From positions 139,589,361 through 139,653,360 of the forward strand of contig NC_081406.1 in NCBI RefSeq assembly GCF_030272615.1: DNA of 64,000 nt, read 5' to 3'. Shown here piece after piece: positions 34,458-47,370 of the stretch. The notes under the pieces were generated by a model that saw only the letters and a program-made list of their open reading frames with translations, was not told the DNA's origin and made no database searches. This DNA comes from Cryptomeria japonica (Eukaryota > Streptophyta > Pinopsida > Cupressales > Cupressaceae). Numbering within the stretch: position 1 is the stretch's first letter; each line of letters opens with the position of its first letter. Made by a program: the position numbers and the translations under genes.

Positions 34458-35019
34458 GGCGTATTGATATATTGTTATTTGTAAATAATAAATTACCTAT
34501 GGGGTGAATAAATTATTAGTTAATAATCTATGTTCCTACTCCTTTGGTTAATTAATATAATCTACCTACCCTTTTATTCTATTGGTTGGATGGGGAACGT
34601 AGGTAAATAAAATACATTGAATAAATACCTTGCTTAAACTATGTGAAGGTAGGTATAATATATGACATAATGGAATATTTTGATTGGTCGATTTTTAATA
34701 CAATTTTGGGTTTGATTTTTGGGTATTTTTATGGTTTCCTATGCATTCATAGGAGGTTGGCGTCTGGGAGAATTCACAGATTGCTCAAGGATTTGGCATT
34801 GGATTTGGATTGTGATTGAAGATTGCTAGTTTTTTTGGATATTCTTCATCGATTTTTCCTTTCCTTTCTTTGTTTCCAGGTTGGATCCGAATACTTTATT
34901 CGTTTGATCTTCAAGAAAGATTGTTTGAAAATGCTTGTCAAAGATTTGTTTGGGAAAAATTGGGAAGATTTTTTAGTATTTGATCATTCATTTGACCGAA
35001 GGAAATGATTTGGGTAAGA
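34458..35019. other. continuation of the LTR split by the LINE
   Basis: No gene. AT-rich, then a TTTCCTTTCCTTTC tract and a short Phe-rich frame that is not convincing. It runs without a visible break into copy A2. Confidence 0.4.
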
Positions 35020-36450
35020 TTGCATTTAAATTTGTAATTTTGTTGTCTTAGTAATGCTAGAAATGGTTGTTTGAATGTAGTTTTATGGCTATAATGTCCT
35101 TGTGATTGTTTTATGCAATGGTTATTGTGTTGTGTTGGTTTGAATTGTTGTTGTAAACCCTATTTTAGGTCTTCATAGAGTTTGGATTCCATATGTTATG
35201 ATCTACATTTGTATGGTTGTCTTTGCGACACATTTTGGTTCATGTATTCACTGATTGAAGGCATATTATCGGTTTTATGGTTTTTTTGAGATACAGTAAA
35301 CCCTATTCTATGTTTGAGAGGGTCTCTTACATATTATAAGTCAGTTTTAGACCCTGTTTGTGCCTTTGCCCAAATCTAGGTATGTTTAATTGCATTCTTT
35401 TCCCATTTTGTAAATGTTGTTTTTGATTAAGGAAAAAAAAATGTTGTTACTAAGTTACAAAAGTGCTAAAAAAAGTGACAAAAGTGCCACTATGGAAGTA
35501 AAAAGCTCTAGAGTAGAACAAGAGCACTAAAACAATGTGAACACATTTTTGGATGGGGGTTTGACCTTCTGGGTTGACTTTTTTAGTTGATTTTGGACTC
35601 TAGAGGCTAGGGTTTGTTGTATTGATGATTTTTAGACATTGATCCATTATTTTTAGGTGTTTTTGAATCCTATTTGGGCTCCAACAAATATTTTTGCACT
35701 TGTTACTTGAGGTTTGAAATGTTGCTCCTACAAGATGTGTGCATCCCTTGTTGTTGAGGATGAGTATATGCAGCTCGAGTTAGAGGTTATGTTGTGCCTC
35801 ACTGTTAAGGACTATGTGGTATCATTGGATTCATATTATTTCCCTATTTATGTGTTTATATCACTTTTGAGGCTCTTTTTATTGATGTATTATGATTCAT
35901 TGAGCTTATGGCATGATCTTTTTATATAGCTTTGTTTGTATGTGTATAAATTGTCCTTTACAAATCAGTTTTGTATCAGATTTGTGATGATTTTATTGGA
36001 TGCCTTTCATGCTAAGTCTCATGTTGTTTTAAGATGTATCTTGTCATGTTTTTACCCTATGGTCTTGGTCCATGTTGGGAGAGTGGGATCTTGCATGTGT
36101 TGGCCTAGGTTATGAGGAGTGGAACTCTAGGAAGGGGGTCTAGACCTATGGAACCACATGAAGTGTTTATGGTTTAATTTGCAAGTGATAAAATTATTAA
36201 TAATTGATTAGTGGGTTGAGTATTCAGGGATTCACCTAATCAAGATAAAAAACATGTTGGTGTATTCCCCAACTGGATGAACCAAGGGAGATGGTTTTGG
36301 GATCCTAGATTGGGAAGACCAATGGAGCGGTATACCGGACCTCCCTTGAGTGACTCCAAGGTGGAGAAGGATGCCACATAAGTTTAGCATGTGATGAAAC
36401 TCTAGCCCACTTGTGTCCATTATCCATATTCCCTTGTTGTTGATTGTGCC
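35020..36450 (+). repeat. 1.4-kb dispersed repeat, copy A2
   Basis: Same orientation and order as 12384-13787. Shared blocks include the AAAGTGACAAAAGTGCCACTATGG tract (35480) and the CCATGTTGGGAGAGTGGG region (36070). It continues past the point where A1 is cut (36448 on), so A1 is the broken copy. The right flank is interrupted by element III at 36483 and resumes at 50920. Confidence 0.7.
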
Positions 36451-36477
36451 TCTGGAGATTGATTGCTTTTATTTATC

Positions 36478-36482
36478 CATGT
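36478..36482 (+). repeat. left 5-bp TSD of element III
   Basis: CATGT, repeated at 50915-50919 directly after the 3' LTR. Confidence 0.85.
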
Positions 36483-38030
36483 TGTTGGCAATATGGCATT
36501 ATAACAGACAATGAAAGATTATTGGCATTTCATAAGGATATTGAGAAGGTTGTTGATGATTATGGATATAACTGATTAAGGATGTTTTACTGTCTTGATA
36601 TTATTATTTTGTCATTGATGTCAAGTAATTGATTTTCTAATTCAGTATGATGTTGCCATATCTTGAGAAGTATGATTTGAAGATTATAAAGATGTTGGTA
36701 AAAGACACAGAAAAGAATATGATGAATAAGGGGATGAATAAGGTATTCAATGGGCAACTATTACCGAGTTAGACAATGATGAGATCATGATGTTTAGATT
36801 GTTTCAACATCATACATATGTTGCAAATTGTAAAGGTTAATACTATACTATGTTATCAAGCAAAGAACCTAGTCGGTAAACCCTAAGGAACCTAGTCGGT
36901 AAACCCTAAGGTTATCGCTATCGGTTAATAAAGGTGGAATTTCTATCGAGTGAAGTTTAGTATTCACCGAGTTGTTACTGAGTTGTAACCGAGCTATAAT
37001 AGAATGCATTAAATGTTTGCATGAGTTATTTAATGAAGGAAGTCGATGAGCTGGAACTAATTAAATGATTGGTGAGCTGTGCATGAAGTTTGTTAATGAA
37101 TCTAAGGCAAAGGAGAGTTGGCATGAAGATCTACAGCATAGATTGAACCACAATACCCTGGCACAAGTTCCAAGAAATATATGCAAGTTCCTAGGAGGGG
37201 TAAAACATTTTCAGATCGAAAGATGCATTGAACCTAGACAAGATCTAAGATCTGATGGCTACGATTGATCATGGGAAATGTGATCAAGAAGATTATGTGG
37301 TTACCTAATTGTTTATAAATAGGAAACTATTGATAAACAATGTATGCAGGCAAGTGTATGCACGGGGATGCTAAATAGTGATTACCGAGCATAGAAGCTT
37401 GAAGACCTGTTTGAATAACAGAGTATAGAAGCCCAGCAGATAGACAAGATTAGTTCTATGTCTAGATTGTATTAAACAAATAGGAATCTGCTTTAGCATT
37501 TTAGATGTGAAGTTGCAAATAGATTTTATTACTGTTATTTTGTGAAAGTGACATAAAATCTCTTAACCGAGTGGACTTAATAGTCTTATTTGTAAAACCC
37601 TCTAGCAAGGTGACATTCTGATTGAGTGTTTGAAATCCTTTAACAAGGTCACTTCTAACAAGGTTAAGATCCTAATATGTCTGAGGGAAATCCCTTAACC
37701 GGGTCACATCTAGCAATGTGTTTGTAATCTTTAACATGATTTTCTTTTAACCGAGCATACTCTAGAAGAGTATATTTCTTAGTGGGTCCGAAATCCCACA
37801 GTGGTTTTTCCCTATTTGGGTTTCCATGTTAAATATGGTGTTATGAGGTTTATGATGTTTATATGCTTTTGAGTTTGCATGTTTAACAGTTTTGGTTATA
37901 TTACTGAAATATATGTTACCGAGGTTGAATCTGATGTTTTTATGGATGATTAAGTTTGTATGATTCACCCCCCCCCCTCTCATCTTGTTGGCTATTGGAT
38001 CTATACTTATATTAAGTATCAAAACTATCA
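36483..38030 (+). repeat. 5' LTR of element III
   Basis: TGTTGGCAATATGG...AACTATCA, matching 49395-50914. TATAAATA at 37314-37321 is the likely core promoter. CCCCCCCCTCTCATC lies near the end. It contains a short tandem repeat of CCTAGTCGGTAAACCCTAAG (36880-36915). A block of about 24 bases near 36830-36855 is missing from the other LTR. Confidence 0.88.
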
Positions 38031-38032
38031 AC

Positions 38033-38044
38033 TGGTATCAAAGC
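38033..38044 (+). promoter_or_regulatory. PBS of element III, initiator tRNA-Met
   Basis: TGGTATCAAAGC, two bases after the LTR. It has one change from the standard TGGTATCAGAGC. Confidence 0.75.
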
Positions 38045-38094
38045 TTTGGACTCCGGAAGGAAAGTTTAAAGGCACTTGAGTTAAAGATCCAAAG

Positions 38095-39288
38095 ATGTAT
38101 AAGAGGGATGCATCGAAGCTGAACAAGTCAAGTTTCTCTACACGGCAGAAAAGGATGAAGCTACATCTATTAGGAGTTGGAGAATATGCTGTATACTATC
38201 TAGAGAATAATTTTGTTACACCGAGCACCTATCCATTGACTATGGAAGAGATAAAGGCAAAGAAAGAACATATTCAAGCAATGATTGAAATAACATCTGC
38301 ATTGACCGACTCAAAGTTTAATGATCTAGAAGGTTGCAATGATGCAAAGGCCATGTGGGATAAGCTCATATCAGTATATGGAGGAGATGAACATGTTCAA
38401 AGAGAAAAAGTAGATAGTTTAAGAGGACAACTTGAATCTATGAGGATGAATGAAGGTGAGAACATAACTCAGTACAGTACAAGACTAAAGGAGATTGTCA
38501 ATCAAATCAAAGGAGTAGGTGGAACTATTGAAGAAAAGGATATAACAAGTAAGTTGTTAAGAACCCTTCTACTAGCTTATGCAATCCGAGTCTCTGAAAT
38601 AAATGAATTGAGGTCTATACCTAATATGTCAGTTTCTTTAGATGCTACTATTGGTAAGCTACATGCATTTGAGTTAAGTAATTTTGATAATAGTGGATCT
38701 TCGGTAAATAAAGTTGAATCTACATTTAGTTCTTTTCATCTTGATGAATCTAATGATTTCAATGAAAGAAAGTATAAGTACTCTGAAGGAGATCACAGTG
38801 GAGCAAGTGAAAGATTTTGTAAGAACATGGAGGCAGTACACAAACTTTATGAGGAAATCAGAAAGCAAGAAGAGTTTGATGCACTATTAGCCAAAAGGTT
38901 ACCGAGAGGCAAAGGTAAGTATAAAGGAAAGCTACCTTTGAAATGTTTCAATTGTGATAAGATAGGACATATGGCTTCTAACTGTCCTGACAAAGATTTT
39001 ACTGAAAAGAGAGATTATCGAGATGACAGACAGAAAGGCAATCATTATAGAGGACACCGAGACTTCAGAAGAAGGGATAGAAAGACATGCCTAATAGCTG
39101 ATGAGGAATCCAATGATGATAAATTAGATGAGACTGATACAGAGGAAGTAGTATATGTGGCTATCAAAGATGGATCATATGAAGAAAGGTATGAAGAAAA
39201 AGCCCTAATATCTCATAAACACTAATGATTCTTGGATTATAGATAGTGGATGCTCACATCATATGACAGGAGATAAATACAAGTTTAT
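38095..39288 (+). pseudogene. gag and start of protease, element III
   Basis: The gag frame (376 codons, 38095-39225) has the UBN2-type core: a DAKAMWDKL motif (38344), then VQREKVDSLRGQLESM. It carries one CCHC zinc knuckle CFNCDKIGHMASNC from residue 284, followed by a basic/acidic tail. A one-base frame change near 39210 leads into the aspartic protease, whose active site IIDSGCSHHMTGD lies at 39236-39274 (DSG, as in copia). The chain is then cut by element IV at 39289. The missing part resumes in frame at 45966. Gag would form the particle and protease would mature it. Confidence 0.85.
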
Positions 39289-40325
39289 TGTTGGTATTTT
39301 GGTATGGTTTTGTCATTGATGTCAACACCTGCTAAATTCACCTACTTTGGAGATCCAGCAACATTCATCGGCAAACAGTAAACTGTGCAAATAGTTACTA
39401 GTATATGGCTAACCGGAACCTCCATTGACATGGAAGACACTTGGTAACGTTGAAGACATCATACAGACACTTTACTTTGGAGTAATAATCATTGGTATAT
39501 TCTCATTTGCATATTTTCTTTTACCGGCAAATAGGTCCAGGTTATCTAGGGTTACACTGACAGGCTTATCTTTTCCAGATCAGCATGGCACGCTATGGAG
39601 ATGATTTATTATTGTTGTAAATACATCAAGCTGACATGTTCAATCGGTTATTGCATCGGATATTGTATTATTTGTAAAATATTTTTATTGTAATATCTTG
39701 TAGAGTCGACCTACTAAAATTGGTCTTAGGGTATGGTATAAATGTAAGATCTTATTTGTAAGATCAAATGTGGAATGCAAAAAAGATTTAAGGAAGGGTA
39801 TATGCGAGATCAAGCAGGGATATACACGAAGACATCATTTGAAAGTGAAGTTAGGTTTTTGTAGAAGCATATCAGCATTACACCGGTACTGAATCTAGCA
39901 TATGAAGATGCTATTTTGTGTAGTACATTCTCATTGGATTTAACCATCCAACTATAGTCAGTGTGACTCCCATTTGTGATTGAGCAGTGAGCTCTAGGCT
40001 CTTGGCCTTTCTGCATGTGCAGACCTCTCTTTGTACACTTACTATCTGTAGTAGTATCATCTGATTGTGGGTAAGGTTTCCCACCGTGGTTTTTCCCCTT
40101 ATAGGGTTTCCACATACAAATATTGGTGTCATGTGTAGTGGATGACTTTGTGCTTATGTTTCATGCATTAATTCTTACCAGTACTACAATTTTTTGTTAA
40201 CACTGTTTATCGACATACTTAACTATCTTACCGGTATTAAGCATTAAGTTGGTTAATAAGATTTTGGTTTGAATTTATTTGACAACTGATTCACCCGCCC
40301 CTCTCAGTTGTCTCCATGACCTACA
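39289..40325 (+). repeat. 5' LTR of element IV
   Basis: TGTTGGTATTTTGG...GACCTACA, matching 44928-45965. TATAAATG at 39737 is the candidate core promoter. CACCCGCCCCTCTCAG lies near the end. Several ACCGGT sites of the 3' copy read ACTAGT here. Confidence 0.88.
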
Positions 40326-40327
40326 AT

Positions 40328-40340
40328 TTCTATCAGAGCC
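40328..40340 (+). promoter_or_regulatory. degenerate PBS of element IV
   Basis: TTCTATCAGAGCC where TTGGTATCAGAGCC is expected; the GG that pairs with the tRNA CCA end is changed. Primer use would be impaired. Confidence 0.6.
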
Positions 40341-40383
40341 TAGTCCTCTTTTTGTAAGAAGTTTAACAACTTGAGGAGATCCA

Positions 40384-42063
40384 ATGTCTACTAACTATTT
40401 CAGAAAGGATAGTCCTAAACTTGATGGAACCAGCTATGGGATATGGAAAATTAGAATGGAGACACATCTGAATTGCATTGGTAAAGACATTTGGGAAGTT
40501 ACTAAGAATGATTATATTGCTTTTGTAGCTAGTCAAACTGCTCCCATTACTTTAGCTAAAGATGAAGAAAATGATTGCAAAGCAAGAGAAACACTTTTGA
40601 GCGCATTATCAGATCAACAAATCATGGGATTATCAGATAGATCCACTACAAAAGCTATTTGGGATCATTTGGAAACACTGAATGAAGGGGATTTCACAGT
40701 CAAAATTGCAAAACTTGAAAGCTTCTGAGTCAGGTATGAACATCTGAAAATGGAAGAAGATGAAAGGATTTCTGCTTTTATGGAAAGAGTAAATGAAATT
40801 GTTTTAGGTATCAAATGTTGTGGAGGAACCTTGAGTGAAGATGAGATTGTTTCAAAAATCTCAAGAGGTTTGCCAGCATAATATAAAATGAAGGTTACTA
40901 CTATAAATGAGTTCAGAACAATGCCTAATACATCAGTAACTAGGGATACATTGATAGGAAAACTTTCAGCTTTTGAAATTGAGGAATTTGGTCCTGTTGC
41001 TACTATAAAAACTGATTTGGCCTTCAAAGCATCAACATCATCTGCTCCATCTTTTGACAAATCAGATTGGAGAGGCTTTTATGCAAGAGAACTTGAAGAA
41101 ACCAGGAAGAAGAATGAAGAGCTTGAAGAACTTGAAGCACTATTTGCAAGAAAAATGCCAAAAGGTCCAATTGGAAGTAAGTATGAAGGTAAAGCACCCT
41201 TTAAATGTTTCAACTGCAATAAGATTGGTCATATGGCTTCAAGATGCCCTGATAGACATGCTAGACTAAGAGAAGAAGCTAGAAGGACATACAAACCTAA
41301 TCCTGAATATCAGAGATACAGATTTAAGAAAAACAAAGATAAATCTTGTTACATTGTTGATGAAGCTGTGACTGATGATTCTGATGAGGATCCAGTAGAC
41401 AATGGATGGGTCTTTGTTGCTATAACAGAAGATCAACCGGTACCTATTGCTCAACCGGTAGAACAAGCCCTTGTAGCTAAAGTTGAATCAAAGGATGAAT
41501 GGATTATTGACTCAGGATGCTCACATCACATGACTGGAGACAAAGGTAAATTCTTGAACTTTCAAGAATACAATGGAGGTTTAGTAAGATTCGGAGATGA
41601 CAAAGCCTGTTCAATCAAAGGTAAGGGTTCAATATCTCTTGATGGTAAACATAACACTAACAATGTCTACTATGTTGAAGGATTAAAACATAATCTTTTA
41701 AGTGTTGGTCAATTAGTTGAGAAAGGTTTTTAGTTACAATTTAAAAATGGAAAATGCAAAATCATGAATAGAACTGGTTTGGAAATTGCAACCGGTAATC
41801 AGACTAGAGGTAATATCTTTCATTTGAATAACAGTGAAAAGGCATGCTTAATTGCACATATAGATGAAAGTTGGCTATGGCATAAAAGACTATGTCATGT
41901 AAATTTTGATTACATGGTAAAAATCAGTACTTCTAAGGCAGTTAGAGATCTACCTAAAATTGTGAAACCTCATAATACAATTTGCAAGGAATGTCAATTT
42001 GGAAAACAAGTTAGAGCTAGTTTCAAAAGTATTCCAAAAAATCCAATAATGCTCTTGATTTAA
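40384..42063 (+). pseudogene. gag, protease and integrase N-terminus, element IV
   Basis: One frame from the ATG after the PBS, broken by stops at 40726, 40879 and 41731. The gag core has KLDGTSYGIWKIRMETHL near the start and TTKAIWDHL at 40645. The CCHC knuckle CFNCNKIGHMASRC is at about 41207-41248, and the protease site WIIDSGCSHHMTGD at about 41500-41540. The part after 41764 is the GAG-pre-integrase zinc domain, with the H..H..C..C set in LWHKRLCHVNFD (41875) and CKECQFGK (41990). A frame change near 42050 moves the frame into the integrase core. Stops at 40879 (TAA) and 41731 (TAG) fit lost Gln codons. Confidence 0.85.
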
Positions 42064-42693
42064 TTCACACTGATTTATGTGGTCCAGCCAGAACTAAAAG
42101 CTTACAAGGTGATAGATAATTCATGCTAAGTATTGATGATTATTCTAGAATGTGTTGGGTTACTTTTCTCAGAGAAAAATCAGAAGCACTTGGGAAGTTC
42201 AAACTATTCAAAGTAATGGTTGAAAATGAAACCGGTAAGAAAATTAAATATTTAAGATCAGATCAAGGAGGAGAATTCACATCTAGAGATTTTAATACAT
42301 TCTGTGAAGTAAATGGAATCAAAAGACAATTATCAGCACCTCGGACACCACAACAGAATGGAGTTGTTGAAAAGAAGAACAAAACTATTTTGGATGCAGC
42401 AAGAAGTATGTTGTCATAAGAAAATCTACCACATGTGTACTGGAGAGAGGCTATAAGCACTGCTGTTTATACATTCAACAAAGTTCACATCAAAGGTGAA
42501 ACCGGTAAGACCCCTCATGAACTATGGTTTGGTAATACTCCTACTCTTAAGTATTTCAGAATTTTTGGAAGTAAATGTTATATTAGAAGAGATGGAGTAT
42601 ATTGGCAAGTTTGATCCTAGAAGTGATGAAGAAATATTTCTTGGTTATTCATCTAAGAGTAAAGCTTATAGATGTTTTAATAAAAGATTATAG
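42064..42693 (+). pseudogene. integrase core, element IV
   Basis: The DDE residues are all visible: HTDLCG (about 42066), RSDQGGEF (about 42258) and the Glu in NGVVEKKN (about 42359). A TAG replaces the codon after LQGDR (42117), and TAA at 42417 ends the core. The C-terminal part (YWREAISTAVY, FGSKCY, GYSSKSKAYRCF) follows in other frames up to about 42690. The enzyme would insert the element DNA into the host chromosome. Confidence 0.8.
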
Positions 42694-42973
42694 AAAATTG
42701 TTGAAAGTACAAATGTAAAGATTGATGAACAATTCAGAGGAACTTCAAGGTATATAGACTTTGAACCAGTAATAGAAATTATGATAAATGAACCAACAGT
42801 AAATCCACCAGTACAGAATGATGATCTAGTTACTCTGGTATCATCAGAGGATTCCACAGTAATTGAAGAACAACAATAGACTAAGACACCCCAGTATGTA
42901 AGACTGAATCATTCTGAAGATCAGATAATTGGAAGCAAATTTAAAGGAGTCATGACAAGAGGAAGATTGGCTA

Positions 42974-44539
42974 ATGAAGAGGTATGTCTTATTTCTCAAA
43001 TTGAACCATTATCTATCAATGAGGCATGTGAAGATAAAATTTTGGATTAAAGCTATGGAAGAAGAACTAGGACAAGTTGAGAAAAATAATACTTGGACAT
43101 TAGTTCCCCGGCCTGAAAATAAAAATGTAATTGGAACCAAATGGGTATTTAGAAACAAACTCAATGAAGATGGTAAGGTTGTCAGAAATAAAGCAAGACT
43201 AGTATGTAAGGGATATTCTCAGAAAGAAGGAGTTGATTACAATGAAACCTTTGCACCGGTAGCCAGAATTGAGGCAGTTAGATTATTCTTGGCCTTTGCA
43301 GCTCATAAGGATTACAAAGTTTATCAAATGGATATTAAATGTGCATTTTTGAATGGAGTTCTTGAAGAGGAAGTCTATATTGAACAACCTGATGAATTTT
43401 CTATGACAGATGACAATAATATGGTTTGCAGATTAAGAAAAGCTCTGTATGGATTAAAACAAGCTCCAAGAGCTTGGTATGCAAGATTGGATAAGTATCT
43501 TTTAAAGATTGGTTTTACTAAAGGAAATGCAGATAGCAATTTATATTACAAAGTAACTAATGATGACATCTTGATTATGGAAGTATTTGTTGATGATATA
43601 ATCTTTGGAGGAGAAGATGGATTATGCAAAGAATTTTCTCTTAAAATGCAACATGAATTTGAAATGTCTATGATTGGAGAAATAAAATTCTTTTTAGGAT
43701 TGCATATTTTACAGACTGATAAAGGCATATTTTTGAGTCAATCTAGGTACTTGAAAGAACTACTTAAGAAATTTGGGATGGAGAACTCTAAACCGGTAAG
43801 CACACCTATGACTAGAAATGATAAATTATCTCAAAGGGATGAATCTACACCTATTAATCCAACTAGATACAAATCTATGATAAGAGGTTTACTGTATTTG
43901 ACACAAACCAGACCTGACATTATGAATGCAGTATGTATAGTTTCTAGATTTCATAGTAATCCTAAGGAAAATCATGAATCAACAGTAAAAAGGATTTTCT
44001 GGTACTTACAAGGCACAACAAATCTTGGATTATGGTATCCTAAAGATGAAAATTTTGATCTATATGCATACACATATGCAAATTGGGCAGGAGATGTGGA
44101 TGGTAGAAAAAGCACCACTGGAGGAGCATTCTTTCTTGGAAAGAGATTAGTTTCTTGGTTAAGTAAGAAACAGAGTTGTACATCTTTATCAACAGCAAAA
44201 TCAGAATATGTTGCAAGAGCAACAAACTATACACAGGTACTTTGGCTTAAGCAAATGTTGAAAGACATAAAGGTAAAATGCAAGGAACCTATTACTATAT
44301 ATTGTGATAACACTGCAGAAATTGATATATCTAAGAATCCAGTATTACATTCTAAAACAAAACATGTTTCTATCAAACTAAATTTTCTAAGGGAAAAAGT
44401 TGAAGAAAAGGAGATAAAACTAGTTTATGTGAATACTAAAGAATAGCTTGCAGATATTTTCACAAAACCTTTGCCTAAGGAAACTTTTGAGTATCTCAGA
44501 GATCAGCTCAGAGTCTTACCTCCACTGGTAGAGACTTAG
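42974..44539 (+). pseudogene. reverse transcriptase and RNase H, element IV
   Basis: Begins in the RT fingers (a [18 protein letters not shown] block) and continues with [34 protein letters not shown] and the catalytic VFVDD (43583-43597, both Asp present). QAPRAWY and LGLHIL also fit Ty1/copia RT. RNase H follows from about 44060: the first catalytic Asp of the YTDADWAG motif reads Tyr (YTYANWAG), while the [10 protein letters not shown] and [15 protein letters not shown] blocks are kept. A TAG at 44444 precedes the usual LADIFTKPL end, which stops at 44539. There is no clear start: 42694-42973 is a broken linker in shifted frames. Confidence 0.85.
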
Positions 44540-44927
44540 ACAGTTGATGATTGTCATCAACCGGCAGAATTAAATGGACAAATCTTTTATTCCAGTATTT
44601 GATGAGGAAGCTACCTCCCAGGGGGAGTAGTTGGTATATTAACTTGGTTGGTATTTTGTATGAACTTGACTTTTTGTGACTTTGGCATTTGATGTCAAAG
44701 GGGGAGAGATATATGGAAAAACATTAAGGAAAGATATATGAAAAATGCATTATCCTTTTGAGGAGAGATAGGTATGAGAGATTGGTATTGAAAATAAATC
44801 TTTGAATAAACACATATTACTCCCAGGGGAAGAAATGGAGATTTTTTATTTTTGTACTTGGCATTTTTGTTTTGGCACTTTGATGGTTTTTCCATCTTGT
44901 GTTGCCATCAATGCCAAAGGGGGAGAT
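44540..44927 (+). other. 3' noncoding region and PPT of element IV
   Basis: Two purine tracts: TCAAAGGGGGAGAGATATATGG near 44693 and the final GCCAAAGGGGGAGAT at 44913-44927, which touches the 3' LTR. The sequence around each (TTTGGCATT..., ...CATCAATGCC) is similar. Confidence 0.7.
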
Positions 44928-45965
44928 TGTTGGTATTTTGGTATGGTTTTGTCATTGATGTCAACACCTGCTAAATTCACCTACTTTGGAGATCCAGCAA
45001 CATTCACCGGCAAACAGTAAACTGTGCAAACAATTACCGGTATATGGCTAACTGGTACTTGCATTGACATGAAAGACACTTGGTAATGTTGAAGACATCA
45101 TATGGACACTCTACTTTGAAGTAATAATCATTGGTATATTCTCATTTGCATATTTGCTTTTACCGGCAAATAGGTCCACGTTATCTAGGGTTACACCAAT
45201 AGGCTTATCTTTTCCAGATCAACATGGCATGCTATGGAGATGATTTATTATTGTTGTAAATACATCAAGCCAACATGTTCAATCAGTTATTGCATCGGAT
45301 ATTGTATTATTTGTAAAATATTTTTATTGTAATATCTTGTAGAGCCAACTTACTAAAATTGGTCTTAGGGTATGGTATAAATGTAAGATCTTATTTGTAA
45401 GATCAAGTGTGGAATGCGAAAAAGATTTAAGGAAGGGTATATGCAAGATCAAGCAGGGATATACATGAAGACATCATTTGAAGGTGAAGTTAGGTTTTTG
45501 TAGAAGCATATTAGCATTACACTAGTACTGAATCCAGCATATGAAGATGCTATTTTGTGCAGTGCATTCTCATTGGATTTAACCATCCAACTGTAGTCAG
45601 TGTGACTCCCATTTGTGATTGAGCAATGAGCTCTAGGCTGTTGGCCTTTTTGCATGTGCAGACCCCTCTTTGTACACTTACTATCTACAGTAGTATCATC
45701 TAATTGTGGGTAAGGTTTCCCACCATGGTTTTTCCCCTTACAGGGTTTCCACGTACAAATATTGGTGGCATGTGTTGTGGATGACTTTGTGCTTATTTTT
45801 CATGCATTAATTCTTACCGGTACTACAATTTTCTATTAACACTGTTTATTGGCATACTTAACTATCTTACCGGTATTAATCATTAAGCTGGTTAATAAGA
45901 TTTTGGTTTGAATTTATTTGACAATTGATTCACCCCCCCCCTCTTAGTTGTCTCCGGGACCTACA
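44928..45965 (+). repeat. 3' LTR of element IV
   Basis: Direct repeat of 39289-40325. It ends GACCTACA, and element III coding sequence follows at once. Confidence 0.88.
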
Positions 45966-47360
45966 TTTGCTATATTAGAAGATTATGATGGAGGCTATGT
46001 CAGATTTGGTAATGATGCACCATGTCTGGTGAAAGGTAAAGGATCTATAACACTTCTTGACAATACAAGATGCAATGATGTTTATTGGGTTGAAGGTTTG
46101 AAATACAATTTGTTAAGTGTAGCACAGCTAAACATCATATGTTACCAAATAGAATTTCAAAAAGGAATTGTCAAAGTTCATGACAAGAATGGAAATTTAG
46201 CTACTACTGGGACACAAACAAAAGGTAACACATTTCACCTTGACTCAATTCGGAATAAGTGTTTGCATGCAAAGATAGATAATACCTGGTTATGGCATAA
46301 AAGGTTTTGTCATGTAAATTTTGATAATCTGATCAAAATAAGCAAGAAGCACCAAGTAAGAGGTCTACCGAGTCTTGAAAAACCTGAGAATGCTATATGT
46401 CGAGGATTCCAGATGGGTAAGATGACAAGATCAAGCTTTACAAGTAAGTCTTACGCTTCTAAGGGAATTTTAGATCTAGTGCACACTGATCTTTGTGGTC
46501 CTATGAAAGTTCAAAGTTATTATGGTGATAAATATTTCATATTATTTGTGGATGACTATTCAAGAATGATGTCAGTAATGTTTCTAAAAGAAAAATCAGA
46601 AGCTTTTCAAATGTTTAAATGGTACAAGGCAAGAGTTGAAAATGAAACAGGAAGGCAACTGAAATGTCTTATATCAAATAGAGGAGGAGAGTTCATATCT
46701 GATGAGTTCAACTTATTCTACAATGATCATGGTATTAAAAGACAAGTCTCTGCACCGAGAACTCCACGACAAAATGGAATAGCTGAGAGAATAAACAAAT
46801 CTATTGTGGATTGTGCTAAAACACTGATGATTGAAAAGAAGGTACCACAAACATTTTGGAGAGAAGCAATAAGCACTGTTGTTTACACCTTGAACCGAGT
46901 TCAATTGAAGAAAGGTACTTTGAAGACACCATATGAAATCTGGTATGATAAGAAACCTAATGTAAGTTATTTTAAAATCTTTGGAAGTAGATGCTATGTT
47001 CACAAAGATGATAGAAATGGCAAGTTTGATTAGAAGAGTGAAGAAGGAACATTTCTAGGTTATTCTTCTAGAAGCAAAGCATTTAAATGTCTGATCAAAT
47101 CATCTAACAAAATAGTAGAAAGTGCAAATTTGAAAATTGATGAATTTGCAAAAAGAAATGATGAAGGAAATTCCAAGGAACCAGAAGACTGTGATTAATT
47201 TGTCTATGTTCAACCGAGAAGTCTTACCGAGAAGACTGTTGAAGAAAATGAAGAGAATATCCAGTTATCGAGTGATGAAGAAGATCATACAGAGCCTACC
47301 GAGCCTGTATTAGCCAAGTATGTCAAAAGACATCATGCACCAAGTCAGTTTATGAGATAA
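45966..47360 (+). pseudogene. end of protease and integrase, element III (resumed)
   Basis: Continues the frame cut at 39288: a YDGGYVRFGND block and GLKYNLLSVAQL close the protease. Then come the pre-integrase zinc domain (LWHKRFCHVNFD; ICRGFQMGK, where Cys-x2-Cys has lost its second Cys) and the integrase core. The first Asp is at 46488 (HTDLCG) and the Glu at 46785 (NGIAERIN). The second Asp has become Asn (AAT at 46677-46679, ISNRGGEF), which should abolish catalysis. TAG at 47032 and TAA near 47198 interrupt the C-terminal part. A frame change near 47355 precedes the RT. Confidence 0.85.
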
Positions 47361-47370
47361 GGATGATCCA

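Larger units (their letters stand above)
39289..45965 (+). mobile_element. element IV: complete Ty1/copia element nested in element III
   Basis: LTRs 39289-40325 and 44928-45965, degenerate PBS, PPT, and gag-protease-integrase-RT-RNase H in copia order. It lies inside the protease/integrase coding region of element III, which resumes directly after it. The flanking five bases are TTTAT on the left and TTTGC on the right, a target duplication changed by two transitions. By eye, about 15 of the first 205 LTR bases differ. Many stops and frame changes show that it is dead. Confidence 0.9.
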
